A DNA stretch of 64,000 bases, from the NCBI GenBank assembly GCA_963750255.1, contig CAVVPZ010000006.1:868001-932000 (forward strand), written 5' to 3'. The DNA comes from DATLED01 sp963750255. Its GTDB lineage: Bacteria > Actinomycetota > Acidimicrobiia > Acidimicrobiales > CADCTF01. Position numbers and translations under genes: made by a program. Shown here one piece after another: positions 1-9,165 of this stretch. The number at the start of each line of letters is the position of its first letter. Position 1 is the first letter of the stretch. The notes beneath the pieces were generated by a model. That model was not told where the DNA came from. It was given only the letters and a program-made list of their open reading frames with translations, and made no database searches.

Positions 1-104
1 GGGAGCTCGACAAGGCTGTGTACGAGGTCGGCTATGAGCGCGAATACCGGCCCGATTGGGTCGACATTCCGCTCTCCGCCGTAGCCCGCCTGACGTCGAC
101 CTGA
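1..104 (+). CDS. Maltokinase, C-terminal end (partial)
   Basis: Only the last 34 codons are in the window, read in the frame beginning at base 3 and stopping with TGA at 102-104. The visible tail contains LDKAVYEVGYE followed by RPDWV and IPL, a pattern I recognise from the C-terminus of actinobacterial maltokinases (Mak/Pep2), which phosphorylate maltose to maltose-1-phosphate for the GlgE alpha-glucan pathway. The branching-enzyme gene starting 25 bases downstream on the same strand fits that pathway. The identification rests on a short tail plus context, so it is probable, not certain. Confidence 0.6.
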   Translation, partial: ELDKAVYEVGYEREYRPDWVDIPLSAVARLTST

Positions 105-128
105 CCTCGGGCCGTACTTTCCGACCTC

Positions 129-2360
129 GTGGGTAGGAACCAAGACATGGCCCCCACGCCCAGTTCGTCCCCGCCCGCTCCGGATCCGGTCAGCGGTGAT
201 CTGGCCCGGTTGGTGCAAGGCGAGCACGGAGACCCCCACCGGGTGCTCGGCTTCCACAAGGTCGACGGTCGGACGGTGGTGCGCGCCTATCGCCCGGACG
301 CGACCGCAGTCGAGGTGGTGCTGGGCGACGGCGAGGCGATCGAGGCCGAACGGATCCACGACGCCGGAGTCTTCGTGGCCGAGGTGCCCGAGACGGCAGG
401 AGACGAGGGGTACCGGCTCCGGGCCACCTACGCCTCCGACGTCGTCGTCGAACTCGGTGACCCGTACCGGTTCTGGCCGACGCTGGGCGAACTCGACCTC
501 CACCTTCTCGGCGAGGGTCGGCATCACGACCTCTGGACCCAGCTCGGGGCCAACCACCGCATCCACCAAGGCGAGGCGGGCACGTCGTTCGCTGTGTGGG
601 CCCCGAACGCTCGCGCCGTTCGGGTCGTCGGGGACTGGAACCTTTGGGACGGGCGCGTACACCCCATGCGCAGCCTGGGATCATCGGGTGTCTGGGAATT
701 GTTCGTGCCGGGCGCCGAGCCGGGCATGCGGTACAAGTTCGAGATCCTCACCACCGCGGGCCACCTCACATTGAAGGCCGACCCGATGGCGTTCGCCACC
801 GAGGTCCCGCCCGGCCAGGCCAGCGTGATCGCCTCGTCGTCCTACGAGTGGCGAGACGGCGACTGGCTGGAGCGTCGGGCCGAAACCGACTGGCTGACCC
901 GGCCGGTCTCTACCTACGAAATGCACCTCGAGTCGTGGCGACGCAAGCCAGAAGATGGAGATCGTCCGCTCACGTACCGAGAGCTCGCCGACGAGCTGCC
1001 CGCCTACCTCGAGGATCTCGGATTCACCCACGTCGAGTTCCTTCCGGTCGCCGAGCACCCCTTCGGTGGATCTTGGGGATATCAGGTCACGTCGTACTAC
1101 GCCCCGACGTCGCGGTTCGGTTCTCCTGACGACTTCCGGCTGCTGGTCGACAAGCTCCACGAGCGCAACATCGGTGTGATCGTCGACTGGGTCCCCGCCC
1201 ACTTCCCCAAGGACGATTGGGCGCTCGCTCGATTCGACGGCACCGCGTTGTACGAGCACGAAGACCCCCGCCAGGGCGAGCACCCCGACTGGGGAACGCT
1301 CGTGTTCAACTTCGCCCGCAACGAGGTGCGCAACTTCCTCATCTCCAATGCCCTGTTCTGGATCGAGGAGTTCCACATCGACGGTATCCGCGTCGACGCG
1401 GTCGCCTCGATGCTCTACCTCGATTACTCCCGCAAGGCGGGAGAATGGGTCCCCAACGAGCATGGGGGCCGCGAAAATCTGCAGGCGGTCACGTTCCTCC
1501 AGGAGTTGAACGAGGTCGTCTACGGCCAGCACCCGGGCGTGATGACCATCGCCGAGGAGTCGACGGCGTGGCCCGGTGTGAGCCGGCCGACCTACGTCGG
1601 CGGTCTGGGCTTCGGCTTCAAGTGGAACATGGGGTGGATGCACGACACCCTCGACTACTTCGCCAAGGAGTCGGTGTATCGCCGCTTCCACCACAACGAG
1701 CTCACCTTCGGGTTGCTGTACGCCTTCACCGAGAATTTCGCTCTGCCGCTGTCCCACGACGAGGTCGTCCACGGCAAGGGTTCGCTGCTCAACAAGATGC
1801 CCGGCGATCGGTGGCAGAAGGCGGCCAACCTCCGTGCGCTGTATGGCTGGATGTGGGCCCACCCCGGCAAGCAACTGCTCTTCATGGGTGGTGAGTTGGC
1901 CCAATCAGCGGAGTGGAACCACAACGTGAGCCTTGACTGGCATCTACTTGAGTATGACGAGCACCGGGGCGTGCAAGACCTCGTCCGCGAGGTCAACCGG
2001 GTGTACGGCGCCGAGCCTGCCCTCTACGAGCGCGACTTCACGCCTGACGGCTTTCGGTGGATCGACGCCAGCGACGTGGACTCCAACGTGTTGTCGTTCT
2101 TCCGCGTCGGGGCCGACGGCGAGCGCGTCGTCGCCTGCATCGCCAACCTGGCCCCGGTCTTGCGTGAGGGGTATCGGATCGGGTTGCCGACGGGCGGAAC
2201 TTGGCTCGAAGTGCTGAACACCGATGCGGCGCAGTTCGGCGGGAGCGGTGCTGGCAACGGTGGCTCGGTCGAGGCCACCGGGGAGTCCTGGCACGGACAG
2301 CCCCACTCGGCCTACCTGACCTTGCCGCCCCTCTCCGTCCTCTGGCTGCGGCCGGAATAG
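129..2360 (+). CDS. glgB: 1,4-alpha-glucan branching enzyme
   Basis: Cytosolic enzyme that cuts alpha-1,4 glucan chains and re-attaches them as alpha-1,6 branches in glycogen or methylglucoside-type glucans. It is 743 aa, the normal family length. Order of domains: an N-terminal GlgB-specific CBM48-like region, a second CBM48 domain (about residues 130-230), the GH13 barrel, and a C-terminal all-beta domain. The nucleophile Asp is in DGIRVDAV (about D423), the acid/base Glu in TIAEEST (about E476), and the third catalytic Asp in LSHDEVVHGKGS (about D544). Two starts are plausible: GTG at 129, eight bases after a TACTTT hexamer, or ATG at 147, eight bases after AGGA. It follows the maltokinase tail and precedes a GH57 gene, forming an alpha-glucan group. 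Confidence 0.95.
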   Translation: MGRNQDMAPTPSSSPPAPDPVSGDLARLVQGEHGDPHRVLGFHKVDGRTVVRAYRPDATAVEVVLGDGEAIEAERIHDAGVFVAEVPETAGDEGYRLRATYASDVVVELGDPYRFWPTLGELDLHLLGEGRHHDLWTQLGANHRIHQGEAGTSFAVWAPNARAVRVVGDWNLWDGRVHPMRSLGSSGVWELFVPGAEPGMRYKFEILTTAGHLTLKADPMAFATEVPPGQASVIASSSYEWRDGDWLERRAETDWLTRPVSTYEMHLESWRRKPEDGDRPLTYRELADELPAYLEDLGFTHVEFLPVAEHPFGGSWGYQVTSYYAPTSRFGSPDDFRLLVDKLHERNIGVIVDWVPAHFPKDDWALARFDGTALYEHEDPRQGEHPDWGTLVFNFARNEVRNFLISNALFWIEEFHIDGIRVDAVASMLYLDYSRKAGEWVPNEHGGRENLQAVTFLQELNEVVYGQHPGVMTIAEESTAWPGVSRPTYVGGLGFGFKWNMGWMHDTLDYFAKESVYRRFHHNELTFGLLYAFTENFALPLSHDEVVHGKGSLLNKMPGDRWQKAANLRALYGWMWAHPGKQLLFMGGELAQSAEWNHNVSLDWHLLEYDEHRGVQDLVREVNRVYGAEPALYERDFTPDGFRWIDASDVDSNVLSFFRVGADGERVVACIANLAPVLREGYRIGLPTGGTWLEVLNTDAAQFGGSGAGNGGSVEATGESWHGQPHSAYLTLPPLSVLWLRPE

Positions 2361-2391
2361 CACCCCGCCAGGAGCCGGTACGGTCGGCGGG

Positions 2392-4692
2392 GTGTCGAAG
2401 CCATTGGCCCTCGTCGTGCACGGCCACTTCTATCAACCTCCGCGCGAGAACCCCTGGACCGAGGAGGTTCCCCGAGAGCCCGGTGCGGCGCCGTTCCACG
2501 ACTGGAACGAGCGCATCGCCCTCGAGTCGTACCGGCCCAACGCCTTTGCCCGAGTCCTCGACGATCGCAACCGGGTCGTCGGGATCGTCAACAACTACGA
2601 GCACCTGTCCTTCGACTTCGGGCCGACGCTGACCTCATGGTTGGAGGAGCACGAGCCCGACACCTATCGCCGGGTGCTGGAAGGCGACCGGGCATTCGGC
2701 GGAGGGATGGCCCAGTCGTACTTCCACGTGATCCTCCCGTTGGCCACCGAACGCGACGCCCGCACCCAGATCCGATGGGGGATGGCCGAGTTCGCCCACC
2801 GTTTCGGTCGACCGGCCGACGGCATCTGGCTGCCGGAGACGGCCGTCAACGACGCCGTGCTCCGCATCCTCGCCGAGGAGGGCATCGGTTTCACCGTGCT
2901 CGCCCCCGGCCAGTCGGCCGGGCCCCTCGACACCCGCCGCCCCTATCGGTGGAGCGATCCGCTCGATCCGGCGAGGGTGGTCGATCTCGTCTTCTACGAC
3001 GGCTCGTTGTCGCACGCGGTGGCCTTCGAGTTGAGCGGCCTCACCAGTCAGGCGCTCCTCGACCGGGTTCAGGCCGCAGCGGGCGACGAGGGCGGTCTGG
3101 TCACGATGGCGGCCGACGGCGAGACCTTCGGCCACCACCACCACTGGGGTGACCGTCTCCTCGCCTACGCGCTGGCGGTCGAGGCGCCCAAGCGCGGGAT
3201 CGAGGTCACCACCGTCGCCGGCTACCTGGCGGCCAACCCGCCCAGCGAGGAAGCCGCCGTGGTCGAGAGCGCATGGTCGTGCGCGCACGGCGTGGGCCGC
3301 TGGCGGGAGGATTGCGGCTGCTCCACCGGTGGCGGACCAGGCTGGAACCAACAGTGGCGAGCGCCGCTGCGGGCCGCACTCGACGTCGTGCGCGACGCCG
3401 TCGACGAGGTGTTCGAACGGCGGGGCCGGGCGCTGATGACCGACGCATGGGCCGCCCGCGACGACTACGTGCGGGTCCTGCTCGGGTCGGTGCCGGTCCC
3501 CGAGTTCGTCGAGCGGTGGGCGGTCAAGGGAGCCAGCGCCGTCGAGGTGTTGACCCTGCTCGAGGCGGCGAGACATTCGATGGCCATGTACACCTCGTGC
3601 GGATGGTTCTTCAACGACGTGGCCGGCCTCGAGACCGTGCAAGACCTCCGCTACGCGGCCCGAGCCCTCGACTGTCTCGCCGAACTCGGCGAGCCGACGC
3701 CGATGGAGGAGTTTCTCGAGACGCTGTCCGGTGCCGAGAGCAACGACCCGTCGGAGGGCAACGGGGCCGACATCTGGCGACGGCATGTCGTTTCCGCCCG
3801 GGTCGACGCCGACCGCGTCGTCGCTCACCTCGCTCTGGTCGAACTCCTCGAAGGAAAGGCGCCCGCAGGGCGGGTCGCCACGTACGACGTCGACGTTGCC
3901 GTACACGGTCATCGCGATCGTGGCGCCACCGCCCTGTGCTGGGGATCGGTGACCCTCACCCACCGGCGCACGGGTCGGACGACCGACCACGTCTACGCCG
4001 CCATTCATTTCGGTGGCCTCGAGGTGCTGGGCGCGACCCGCCGGCCTGGACTCTTCGACGACGCAGAGTTCGCCCGGCTCGAGCAGGCCTTGGCCGATGA
4101 TGCACCGATCACCACCCTCCTCCGCAGGGTCAGCGACGGCTTCGGACCGGGCGAGTTCGGTCTCGCCGACGCCCTCCCCGACGCCGCCGAGCAGATCCTC
4201 CAGAGCGTCGCCCAACAACTCACCGACCGGTTCGCTTCCGCCTATGACCGTCTCTTCTCGGACCACCGGCGGACCCTTGTCTCGCTGGCCGCGGCCGGCT
4301 ATCCGCTCCCGGCTGAGTTGAGGGCGCCGGCCGAGCTGGCCCTCTCGCGTCGGCTCGAAGCGGCCATAGTGGCCGCCGCAGGTTCGGCCGATCCCGACGA
4401 CTACGTCGAAGCGCTCGCCGTCACGCGCGATGCACGGGCCAACGGCGTACAACTCCATACGCCAGAGGCCGAAGCCACCCTCGAACGGCTGGTGCTGTCG
4501 GCCACGCAGCGGGCCGTCGCCGATCCGGGACCAGAGCAGCTCGTCGAGGTCCAGCGGCTGCTCCTGTTGTCGGCCTCGCTCGGTCTGACCCCCGACGTGA
4601 CCCGAGCCCAGGAGTTGGCCCACGACGCCGTCATCGACGGTGGCCGAGACGACCTTCGCGACCTGGCGGCCGCCTTGGGCCTGGTGGTGTGA
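2392..4692 (+). CDS. Glycoside hydrolase family 57 protein with DUF3536 domain
   Basis: A 766-aa putative amylolytic or glucanotransferase enzyme of unknown exact activity. The N-terminal half has GH57 signatures: HGHFYQPPREN at the start, NNYEHLSFDFGPTL, DGIWLPETAV, and GETFGHHHHWGDR. The C-terminal half (about residues 450-766) matches the DUF3536 type of extension. GH57 enzymes are retaining alpha-glucosidic enzymes, and the adjacent glgB 31 bases upstream argues for a role in glycogen or alpha-glucan remodelling. The GTG start at 2392 lies seven bases after a TACGGT hexamer (2379-2384), the leaderless pattern seen elsewhere in this window. I cannot tell branching from hydrolytic activity by eye. 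Confidence 0.85.
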   Translation: MSKPLALVVHGHFYQPPRENPWTEEVPREPGAAPFHDWNERIALESYRPNAFARVLDDRNRVVGIVNNYEHLSFDFGPTLTSWLEEHEPDTYRRVLEGDRAFGGGMAQSYFHVILPLATERDARTQIRWGMAEFAHRFGRPADGIWLPETAVNDAVLRILAEEGIGFTVLAPGQSAGPLDTRRPYRWSDPLDPARVVDLVFYDGSLSHAVAFELSGLTSQALLDRVQAAAGDEGGLVTMAADGETFGHHHHWGDRLLAYALAVEAPKRGIEVTTVAGYLAANPPSEEAAVVESAWSCAHGVGRWREDCGCSTGGGPGWNQQWRAPLRAALDVVRDAVDEVFERRGRALMTDAWAARDDYVRVLLGSVPVPEFVERWAVKGASAVEVLTLLEAARHSMAMYTSCGWFFNDVAGLETVQDLRYAARALDCLAELGEPTPMEEFLETLSGAESNDPSEGNGADIWRRHVVSARVDADRVVAHLALVELLEGKAPAGRVATYDVDVAVHGHRDRGATALCWGSVTLTHRRTGRTTDHVYAAIHFGGLEVLGATRRPGLFDDAEFARLEQALADDAPITTLLRRVSDGFGPGEFGLADALPDAAEQILQSVAQQLTDRFASAYDRLFSDHRRTLVSLAAAGYPLPAELRAPAELALSRRLEAAIVAAAGSADPDDYVEALAVTRDARANGVQLHTPEAEATLERLVLSATQRAVADPGPEQLVEVQRLLLLSASLGLTPDVTRAQELAHDAVIDGGRDDLRDLAAALGLVV

Positions 4693-4701
4693 GGCCGGTC
4701 G

Positions 4702-5136
4702 TCATTCGAAGCGGCGGCGAAGGTTGCGCAGGTTGCGCCGCCACACGAGCCGGAGCACTTGACCGCCGACGAGACCGCCCACCGGTCCGCCCATCCACCA
4801 GGGGAAGACGAGCTTCTCCTCCCAGGTGAAGCGGGTGCGACCCCGCGGTCGCCGGCGAAGCGTGAACCTCCCGGTACCGGTGACGAGTCCGACGTGGCGG
4901 ATCCCCATGGATCTCTTCGGCCTCCACTCGGTGATCTCCATGCGATCAGTGAGACCCAAGGGGCCGACGCGAGTGTCGCAGTCGAAGGTTGTACCGACGC
5001 CCGATCGGCGGAGGGACGTGAAGTGGATGGCGACCGCGTCTTCCATCCACTCGACGTGGGAGGCAATGTCTTTGACGTCATCCCACACCCGTGCCGGTGG
5101 GGCGTCGAGGATCGTCGACACCCGGATCCGGCCCAC
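4702..5136 (-). CDS. SRPBCC-family lipid/ligand-binding protein
   Basis: A 144-aa single-domain protein. It starts with a beta strand and the typical VSTILDAPPARVWD segment of polyketide cyclase/dehydrase-like SRPBCC proteins, and continues with alternating strands ending in a C-terminal helix rich in Arg (RRNLRNLRRRF). SRPBCC folds bind hydrophobic ligands in a helix-grip cavity; no catalytic residues can be assigned. It lies 3 bases downstream of galT on the same strand and ends 9 bases from the GH57 stop on the opposite strand, so it is probably cotranscribed with galT. The ligand is unknown. Confidence 0.8.
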   Translation of the reverse strand: MGRIRVSTILDAPPARVWDDVKDIASHVEWMEDAVAIHFTSLRRSGVGTTFDCDTRVGPLGLTDRMEITEWRPKRSMGIRHVGLVTGTGRFTLRRRPRGRTRFTWEEKLVFPWWMGGPVGGLVGGQVLRLVWRRNLRNLRRRFE

Positions 5137-5139
5137 CGA

Positions 5140-6123
5140 TCAGGCCGGGGGAACGGCGGCGCGGAGTTCGGCGGCGGCGAACTCGGGAGGAAGCACGTTG
5201 ATGAGCACGCCGGTGCCCAACTCGAACCCCGCGATGGTCGTCACCTTGGGCAGCAGGTGCAGGTGCCAGTGGAAGTCGGCCGTCGCCCGGAACGGCGAGT
5301 AGTGCAACACGATGTTGTAGCCGACGGTCCCGACCGTCCGGCGAAGTCGGGCCAGCGCGTCGCGCACGGCGCGGCCGACGGCGGCGAGATCAGCGGGTTG
5401 CGCTCGGTGGACGAACGGCTCGTGGACCCGGGGAAGCACGAGCATCTCGTAGGGCGTACCGCTCCAGAAGGGGCAGATGACGACCACGCGGTCGTCGGCC
5501 TCGACGATGCGGTGGCCGGCTTCCTCCTCGGCTTCCAATGCGGTGCAGAGGAGACAGGCACCCTGGAACCGGTCGAATCCCGCCTGCTCGTCGACGAGTT
5601 CTCCTGGCACGAACGGCATGCCGAGGAGCTGGCCGTGCGGGTGATCGAGCGACGCGCCAGCCTCGCGTCCACAGTTGGCGATGAACTGGCTGTATCGCAA
5701 CCCACCGACCGCAGCGTGCTCCTCGATCCGGTCGCGGATGGCCGCCATGACCAGACCGGCCTGCGGGTCTGAAAGGTCGGCCCAGTTGGTGTCGTGGCCC
5801 GGGGAGAACACGACGACCTCATGGATGCCGCTGGCCGGCGCCTGCGTGAACACGGGGCCGATGTTGGTCACCGACATCAGCTCTCGCCCGGCAAACGCGG
5901 GATACAGGTTGGGAACGACTCGGACGAGCCAGTCCCCCTGGGGGCCGTAGGTCTCGAGGGCCGGTGGTGTCGACTCTTCGTTGCCCGGACAAAACGGGCA
6001 CGGCGCCTCAGGATCGTTCTGGGCCGGGACCGAGCGCGAGGCAAAGGGCTGGGGGCGGTCGGCCCGGTCGGCACTGATCACGACCCAGCGCCCCGTCAGG
6101 GGGTCGAGGCGGAGCTGGCTCAT
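5140..6123 (-). CDS. galT: Galactose-1-phosphate uridylyltransferase
   Basis: Leloir-pathway enzyme exchanging UMP between UDP-glucose and galactose-1-phosphate. The chosen ATG at 6123 gives 327 aa beginning SQLRLDPLTGRWV, the conserved GalT N-terminus; an in-frame extension to 6189 lacks family residues. A Zn-type CPFCPGNE motif occurs near residue 40. The HIT-superfamily active-site histidines are in SLDHPHGQL, and the second histidine cluster FHWHLHLLPKV is near the C-terminus, followed by the GTGVLINVLPPE segment typical of the short actinobacterial GalT. A TAACGT hexamer (minus strand) lies ten bases before the start. It shares a 127-base divergent region with the AMP-ligase-like gene. 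Confidence 0.93.
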   Translation of the reverse strand: MSQLRLDPLTGRWVVISADRADRPQPFASRSVPAQNDPEAPCPFCPGNEESTPPALETYGPQGDWLVRVVPNLYPAFAGRELMSVTNIGPVFTQAPASGIHEVVVFSPGHDTNWADLSDPQAGLVMAAIRDRIEEHAAVGGLRYSQFIANCGREAGASLDHPHGQLLGMPFVPGELVDEQAGFDRFQGACLLCTALEAEEEAGHRIVEADDRVVVICPFWSGTPYEMLVLPRVHEPFVHRAQPADLAAVGRAVRDALARLRRTVGTVGYNIVLHYSPFRATADFHWHLHLLPKVTTIAGFELGTGVLINVLPPEFAAAELRAAVPPA

Positions 6124-6237
6124 GGGCGCGGCGACGTTACGGAAACCACTCGCCCCACCGTAGGCAACGCGAACGGTGTTCGTGCGCATTGGGGTCGACG
6201 AGCGGGTGGCCGGAGCAAGGAGGCGGCAGGCGGCGGG

Positions 6238-6243
6238 TACCGT
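6238..6243 (+). promoter_or_regulatory. -10-like hexamer for the PaaK-like gene
   Basis: TACCGT ends seven bases before the GTG start at 6251, with no Shine-Dalgarno sequence between. This matches the leaderless arrangement repeated across the window. No convincing -35 is visible. The region 6124-6250 must also hold the galT promoter on the other strand. Confidence 0.5.
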
Positions 6244-6250
6244 TCGCCCC

Positions 6251-7532
6251 GTGATCGGCGAGTTCGAGCAACCCCTGCGCCTGCGGTCCGGCCAAGACCG
6301 GGCGTTGGCGAGGTACGTGCGCGAGCAGGTGGCCCCGTTCTCGGCGTTCCATGCACCAGTTCTCCGGAGTCACACGGTCACCGGACGGGAATCCCTCGCC
6401 GAACTCCCCGTCGTCGCCCTGTCTGACGTCGTCGAGCCGGCTGCGCTCGTCCTGCGGCCCACCAGCGCCTCGCTGGCCGTCAGCCCGAACCGGCTCCTGC
6501 AAGCCGCGGTGGTGGTGGGCCCGCCTCAGACGACGCACCGGCGCCTTCAACCGTGAGGTGCTCGAGCCCCGTTACAAGCCCATCCACTGGACGCTGGGGC
6601 CGGTTCCTCTGGCGTACTCGGCCACCGACCTCGAGCGGCTCGCCGATCTCGGCCGGCACGGCCTCGAGATGGCCGGCGTCAGGCCTGACGATGTGTTGGT
6701 CAGCATCTATCCCCCTGGGGCGTCGGTCGGGTTCTGGCAGCTCCAACTCGGGGCCCGCCGCGCTGGGGTTCCTGCTGTCTTCACCGGGCCTGACCTGACG
6801 GCCGACGAGGTCGCTCACCTGCGGCCCACGGTGCTTTGTGGGCGCCCCGGTGACCTGATGCGCCTCCTTTCCCGCGGGCGGGCCCAGGGCTTCTCGTTCG
6901 CTCCGCTCACCACGCTGCTCGTGGTGGGCGAGCCACTCGATCCGGCACGGCGCGCCCGACTGTCCGAGCTGGCCGGAAGCCAGGGTCGCGACGTCGCCGT
7001 CGTTGCCATGTGGGCGCCGCCTGGTGTCCGCTCGCTCTGGACCGAGTGCCGCGACGGCATCGACGTGCACAGCTGGCCGACGGCCGAGGTGATCGAACTC
7101 GTGGATCCGCTCTCGTCGACGTCGGTGCCGCCGGGAGCCGATGGTGAGATGGTCTGGACCCCGCTGGGCTGGATGGGATCGGTCGTGCTCCGTCTCCGGA
7201 CGGGCGTGTACGGCTGCATCGACGACACGGCCTGCCCATCGTGTGGTCGGACAGCTCCCCGGCTCCGGGTCGTCGACACACTGCCCCACTTCGCTCGCAT
7301 CCTCGACGAGCACGAGGGCGTGGCGCTCTGGCAGGCCGAGTTGCGGCTGCACGGACGGTCGGAAGAGCTGATCGTCTTTGTGTCTCCGGCCACCGACGAA
7401 CACCCGGGACGACTCCTGCGCGAACTCGACCGCCAACTGTCGGTGACCCAATTCGTGGTGCTCGACCGTGACGAACTCGACCGACGCCTGGCCGCCTCGG
7501 CCGACCGTCGTGTCGTCGACCTTCGCGGCTGA
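6251..7532 (+). pseudogene. Phenylacetate-CoA-ligase-like AMP-binding protein, frameshifted
   Basis: An adenylate-forming enzyme related to phenylacetate-CoA ligases: after the N-terminal part come NREVLEPRYKPIHW, a region resembling the AMP-binding core, GCIDDTACPSCGRTAPRL (the Cys-rich CGRT segment typical of PaaK-like proteins) and a C-terminal domain. The first ~90 codons from GTG 6251 are in one frame; the rest, up to the TGA at 7530-7532, is in the next frame. Continuity is restored if one C of the CCC run at 6520-6522 is removed (AAVVVG then RLRRRTGAFNREV). Apart from that one base the gene is intact, so a sequence error is as likely as a real mutation. The substrate is unknown. Confidence 0.75.
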
Positions 7533-7560
7533 CTACGTCGCATCGGGAACAATGGTCGTC

Positions 7561-9165
7561 GTGGCCGGCCCCCAAGACCCCGGCGGCTGGGCGCCGCTCG
7601 AACCGCAGCCCGACGACGATGGGTGGCGCGGTGCAACCGCACCGCCGCCTTCCGACTATCCGCCGCCTCCGCCGGGGTTCGGCGCGCCGGTCCGACCCAA
7701 GGGCGGCGACGCTCGTACCGGCCCCCTTCCCCTCCATCCCATGTCGGTCGGCGACGTGCTCGACGGCTCTTTCAAACTGCTCAAGGCCAACGCAAAGACC
7801 ATTCTCCTGGTCGTCGGCGCCATCGTCGTTCCCGTGCAACTCGTGTCAGCCTTCGCTGTCCGTGAGACCGTCTCGGTCGGCTTCTTGAGCATCATGAACG
7901 ACCCCACCCTGCTCGAGGACAACCAGGCGGTGGTCGGGACGGGCAACCTGGTGTTGTCCCTCGTCACTGCGCTGCTCGGTTTCCTCACGGCCCCGATCGT
8001 GGCCGGTGCCGTCAGCCGGGTCGTCGCCGCCTCGTACCTCGGTGAGGAGATGCCGCCGGCGAGAGCGCTCTCCATCACGTTCCGGCGCCTCGGACCGTTG
8101 CTGGCCGCCTCGCTCCTCGTCTTCCTCGCGGAGATCATCGGACTGTTGATGTGCGTCCTCCCCGCCATCGCACTGTTCGCCCTCTACACGGCGGTCACGC
8201 CGGCATTGATGATCGAGGAGATCGGACCCATCCAATCGATGCGGCGATCGTGGCGCCTGATGCGGCCGCGGTTCTGGGGTGTGCTCGGCATCGCCGTGCT
8301 CGCCCGGTTGATCGCCGGCTTCCTGGGCAACCTGTTGGGGGGCATTCCGTCGGTGGCGGCCACCCTCCTCGGCGGCAACCTGGCGTGGTTGTTCATCGCC
8401 ATCGGCAGCGTGTTGTCATCGCTCGTCAGCGCTCCGCTGCTCGCGATCGTGTCGACGCTGCTGTATTTCGATGGGCGCATCCGCAACGAGGGGTTCGATC
8501 TCCAGGTGATGGCCGTCGACTTGGAGCGCGGTGGTCCTCGCCGCGGTAGGGCGGCGCCGGCAGCGTCGCCAGAGGAGATCCGCCGCGCTGCGGCCGAGAT
8601 CCTCAGTCGGCCCGAGTTCCGTCCGCCGCCAAAGTCGCTCTACGAACGGGCGCTCGAGGCACTGTCGCGGGCCGTTGGTGATCTGCTCGGGTCGCTGGTC
8701 GGCGGAGGCGCAGGAGCGGTCGTGGCCTGGATCGTGCTCGTAGCCTTGGTCGCTGCGCTCGGTTACCTCGTCGTTCGCTTGGCTCGCGGACGAGGGAGGC
8801 GCCGGGTCGACGGCCCCGCGGCGGCGCCGCCCGTCGTCGACCTCGACGATCGCCGACCGGTGGCCGAGTGGTTGGCCGAGGCGATCCGGTTCGAGGCCGC
8901 CGGTCGGTGGCGCGAGGCGCTGCGGTGCAGGTATCGAGCGCTCGTCGCCGGTCTGGCCGCGTCGGGGGTCGTCGAGGAGGTGCCGGGGCGCACGGCAGGC
9001 GAGTACCGGTCCGCAGTCGCTGCCACCCGACCACCAGTTGCCGACGACTTCGCTCGGGCCACGGCCTTGTTCGAGCGGGCCTGGTACGGCAACGACGGCG
9101 ACGATGCAGGGAGCACCGAGTTCGCCCGGTTGGCCGAACGCGTCACGACCGGCGGCGGCCGGTGA
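7561..9165 (+). CDS. Multi-pass membrane protein fused to DUF4129 domain
   Basis: A 534-aa two-part protein. The N-terminal half begins with a Pro-rich cytosolic segment, then MSVGDVLDGSFKLLKAN and about six hydrophobic helices, resembling the membrane domain found beside glycerophosphodiester phosphodiesterases. After residue ~330 there is a linker, one more membrane helix, and a cytosolic DUF4129-like domain with RWREALRCRYRALVAGLA and PGRTAGEYRSAVA. It is the first gene of an operon with DUF4350, MoxR and DUF58 genes. GTG 7561 lies seven bases after AACAAT (7548-7553); ATG 7552 is an alternative start. DUF4129 proteins regularly accompany MoxR/DUF58 genes; function is unknown. Confidence 0.75.
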   Translation: MAGPQDPGGWAPLEPQPDDDGWRGATAPPPSDYPPPPPGFGAPVRPKGGDARTGPLPLHPMSVGDVLDGSFKLLKANAKTILLVVGAIVVPVQLVSAFAVRETVSVGFLSIMNDPTLLEDNQAVVGTGNLVLSLVTALLGFLTAPIVAGAVSRVVAASYLGEEMPPARALSITFRRLGPLLAASLLVFLAEIIGLLMCVLPAIALFALYTAVTPALMIEEIGPIQSMRRSWRLMRPRFWGVLGIAVLARLIAGFLGNLLGGIPSVAATLLGGNLAWLFIAIGSVLSSLVSAPLLAIVSTLLYFDGRIRNEGFDLQVMAVDLERGGPRRGRAAPAASPEEIRRAAAEILSRPEFRPPPKSLYERALEALSRAVGDLLGSLVGGGAGAVVAWIVLVALVAALGYLVVRLARGRGRRRVDGPAAAPPVVDLDDRRPVAEWLAEAIRFEAAGRWREALRCRYRALVAGLAASGVVEEVPGRTAGEYRSAVAATRPPVADDFARATALFERAWYGNDGDDAGSTEFARLAERVTTGGGR

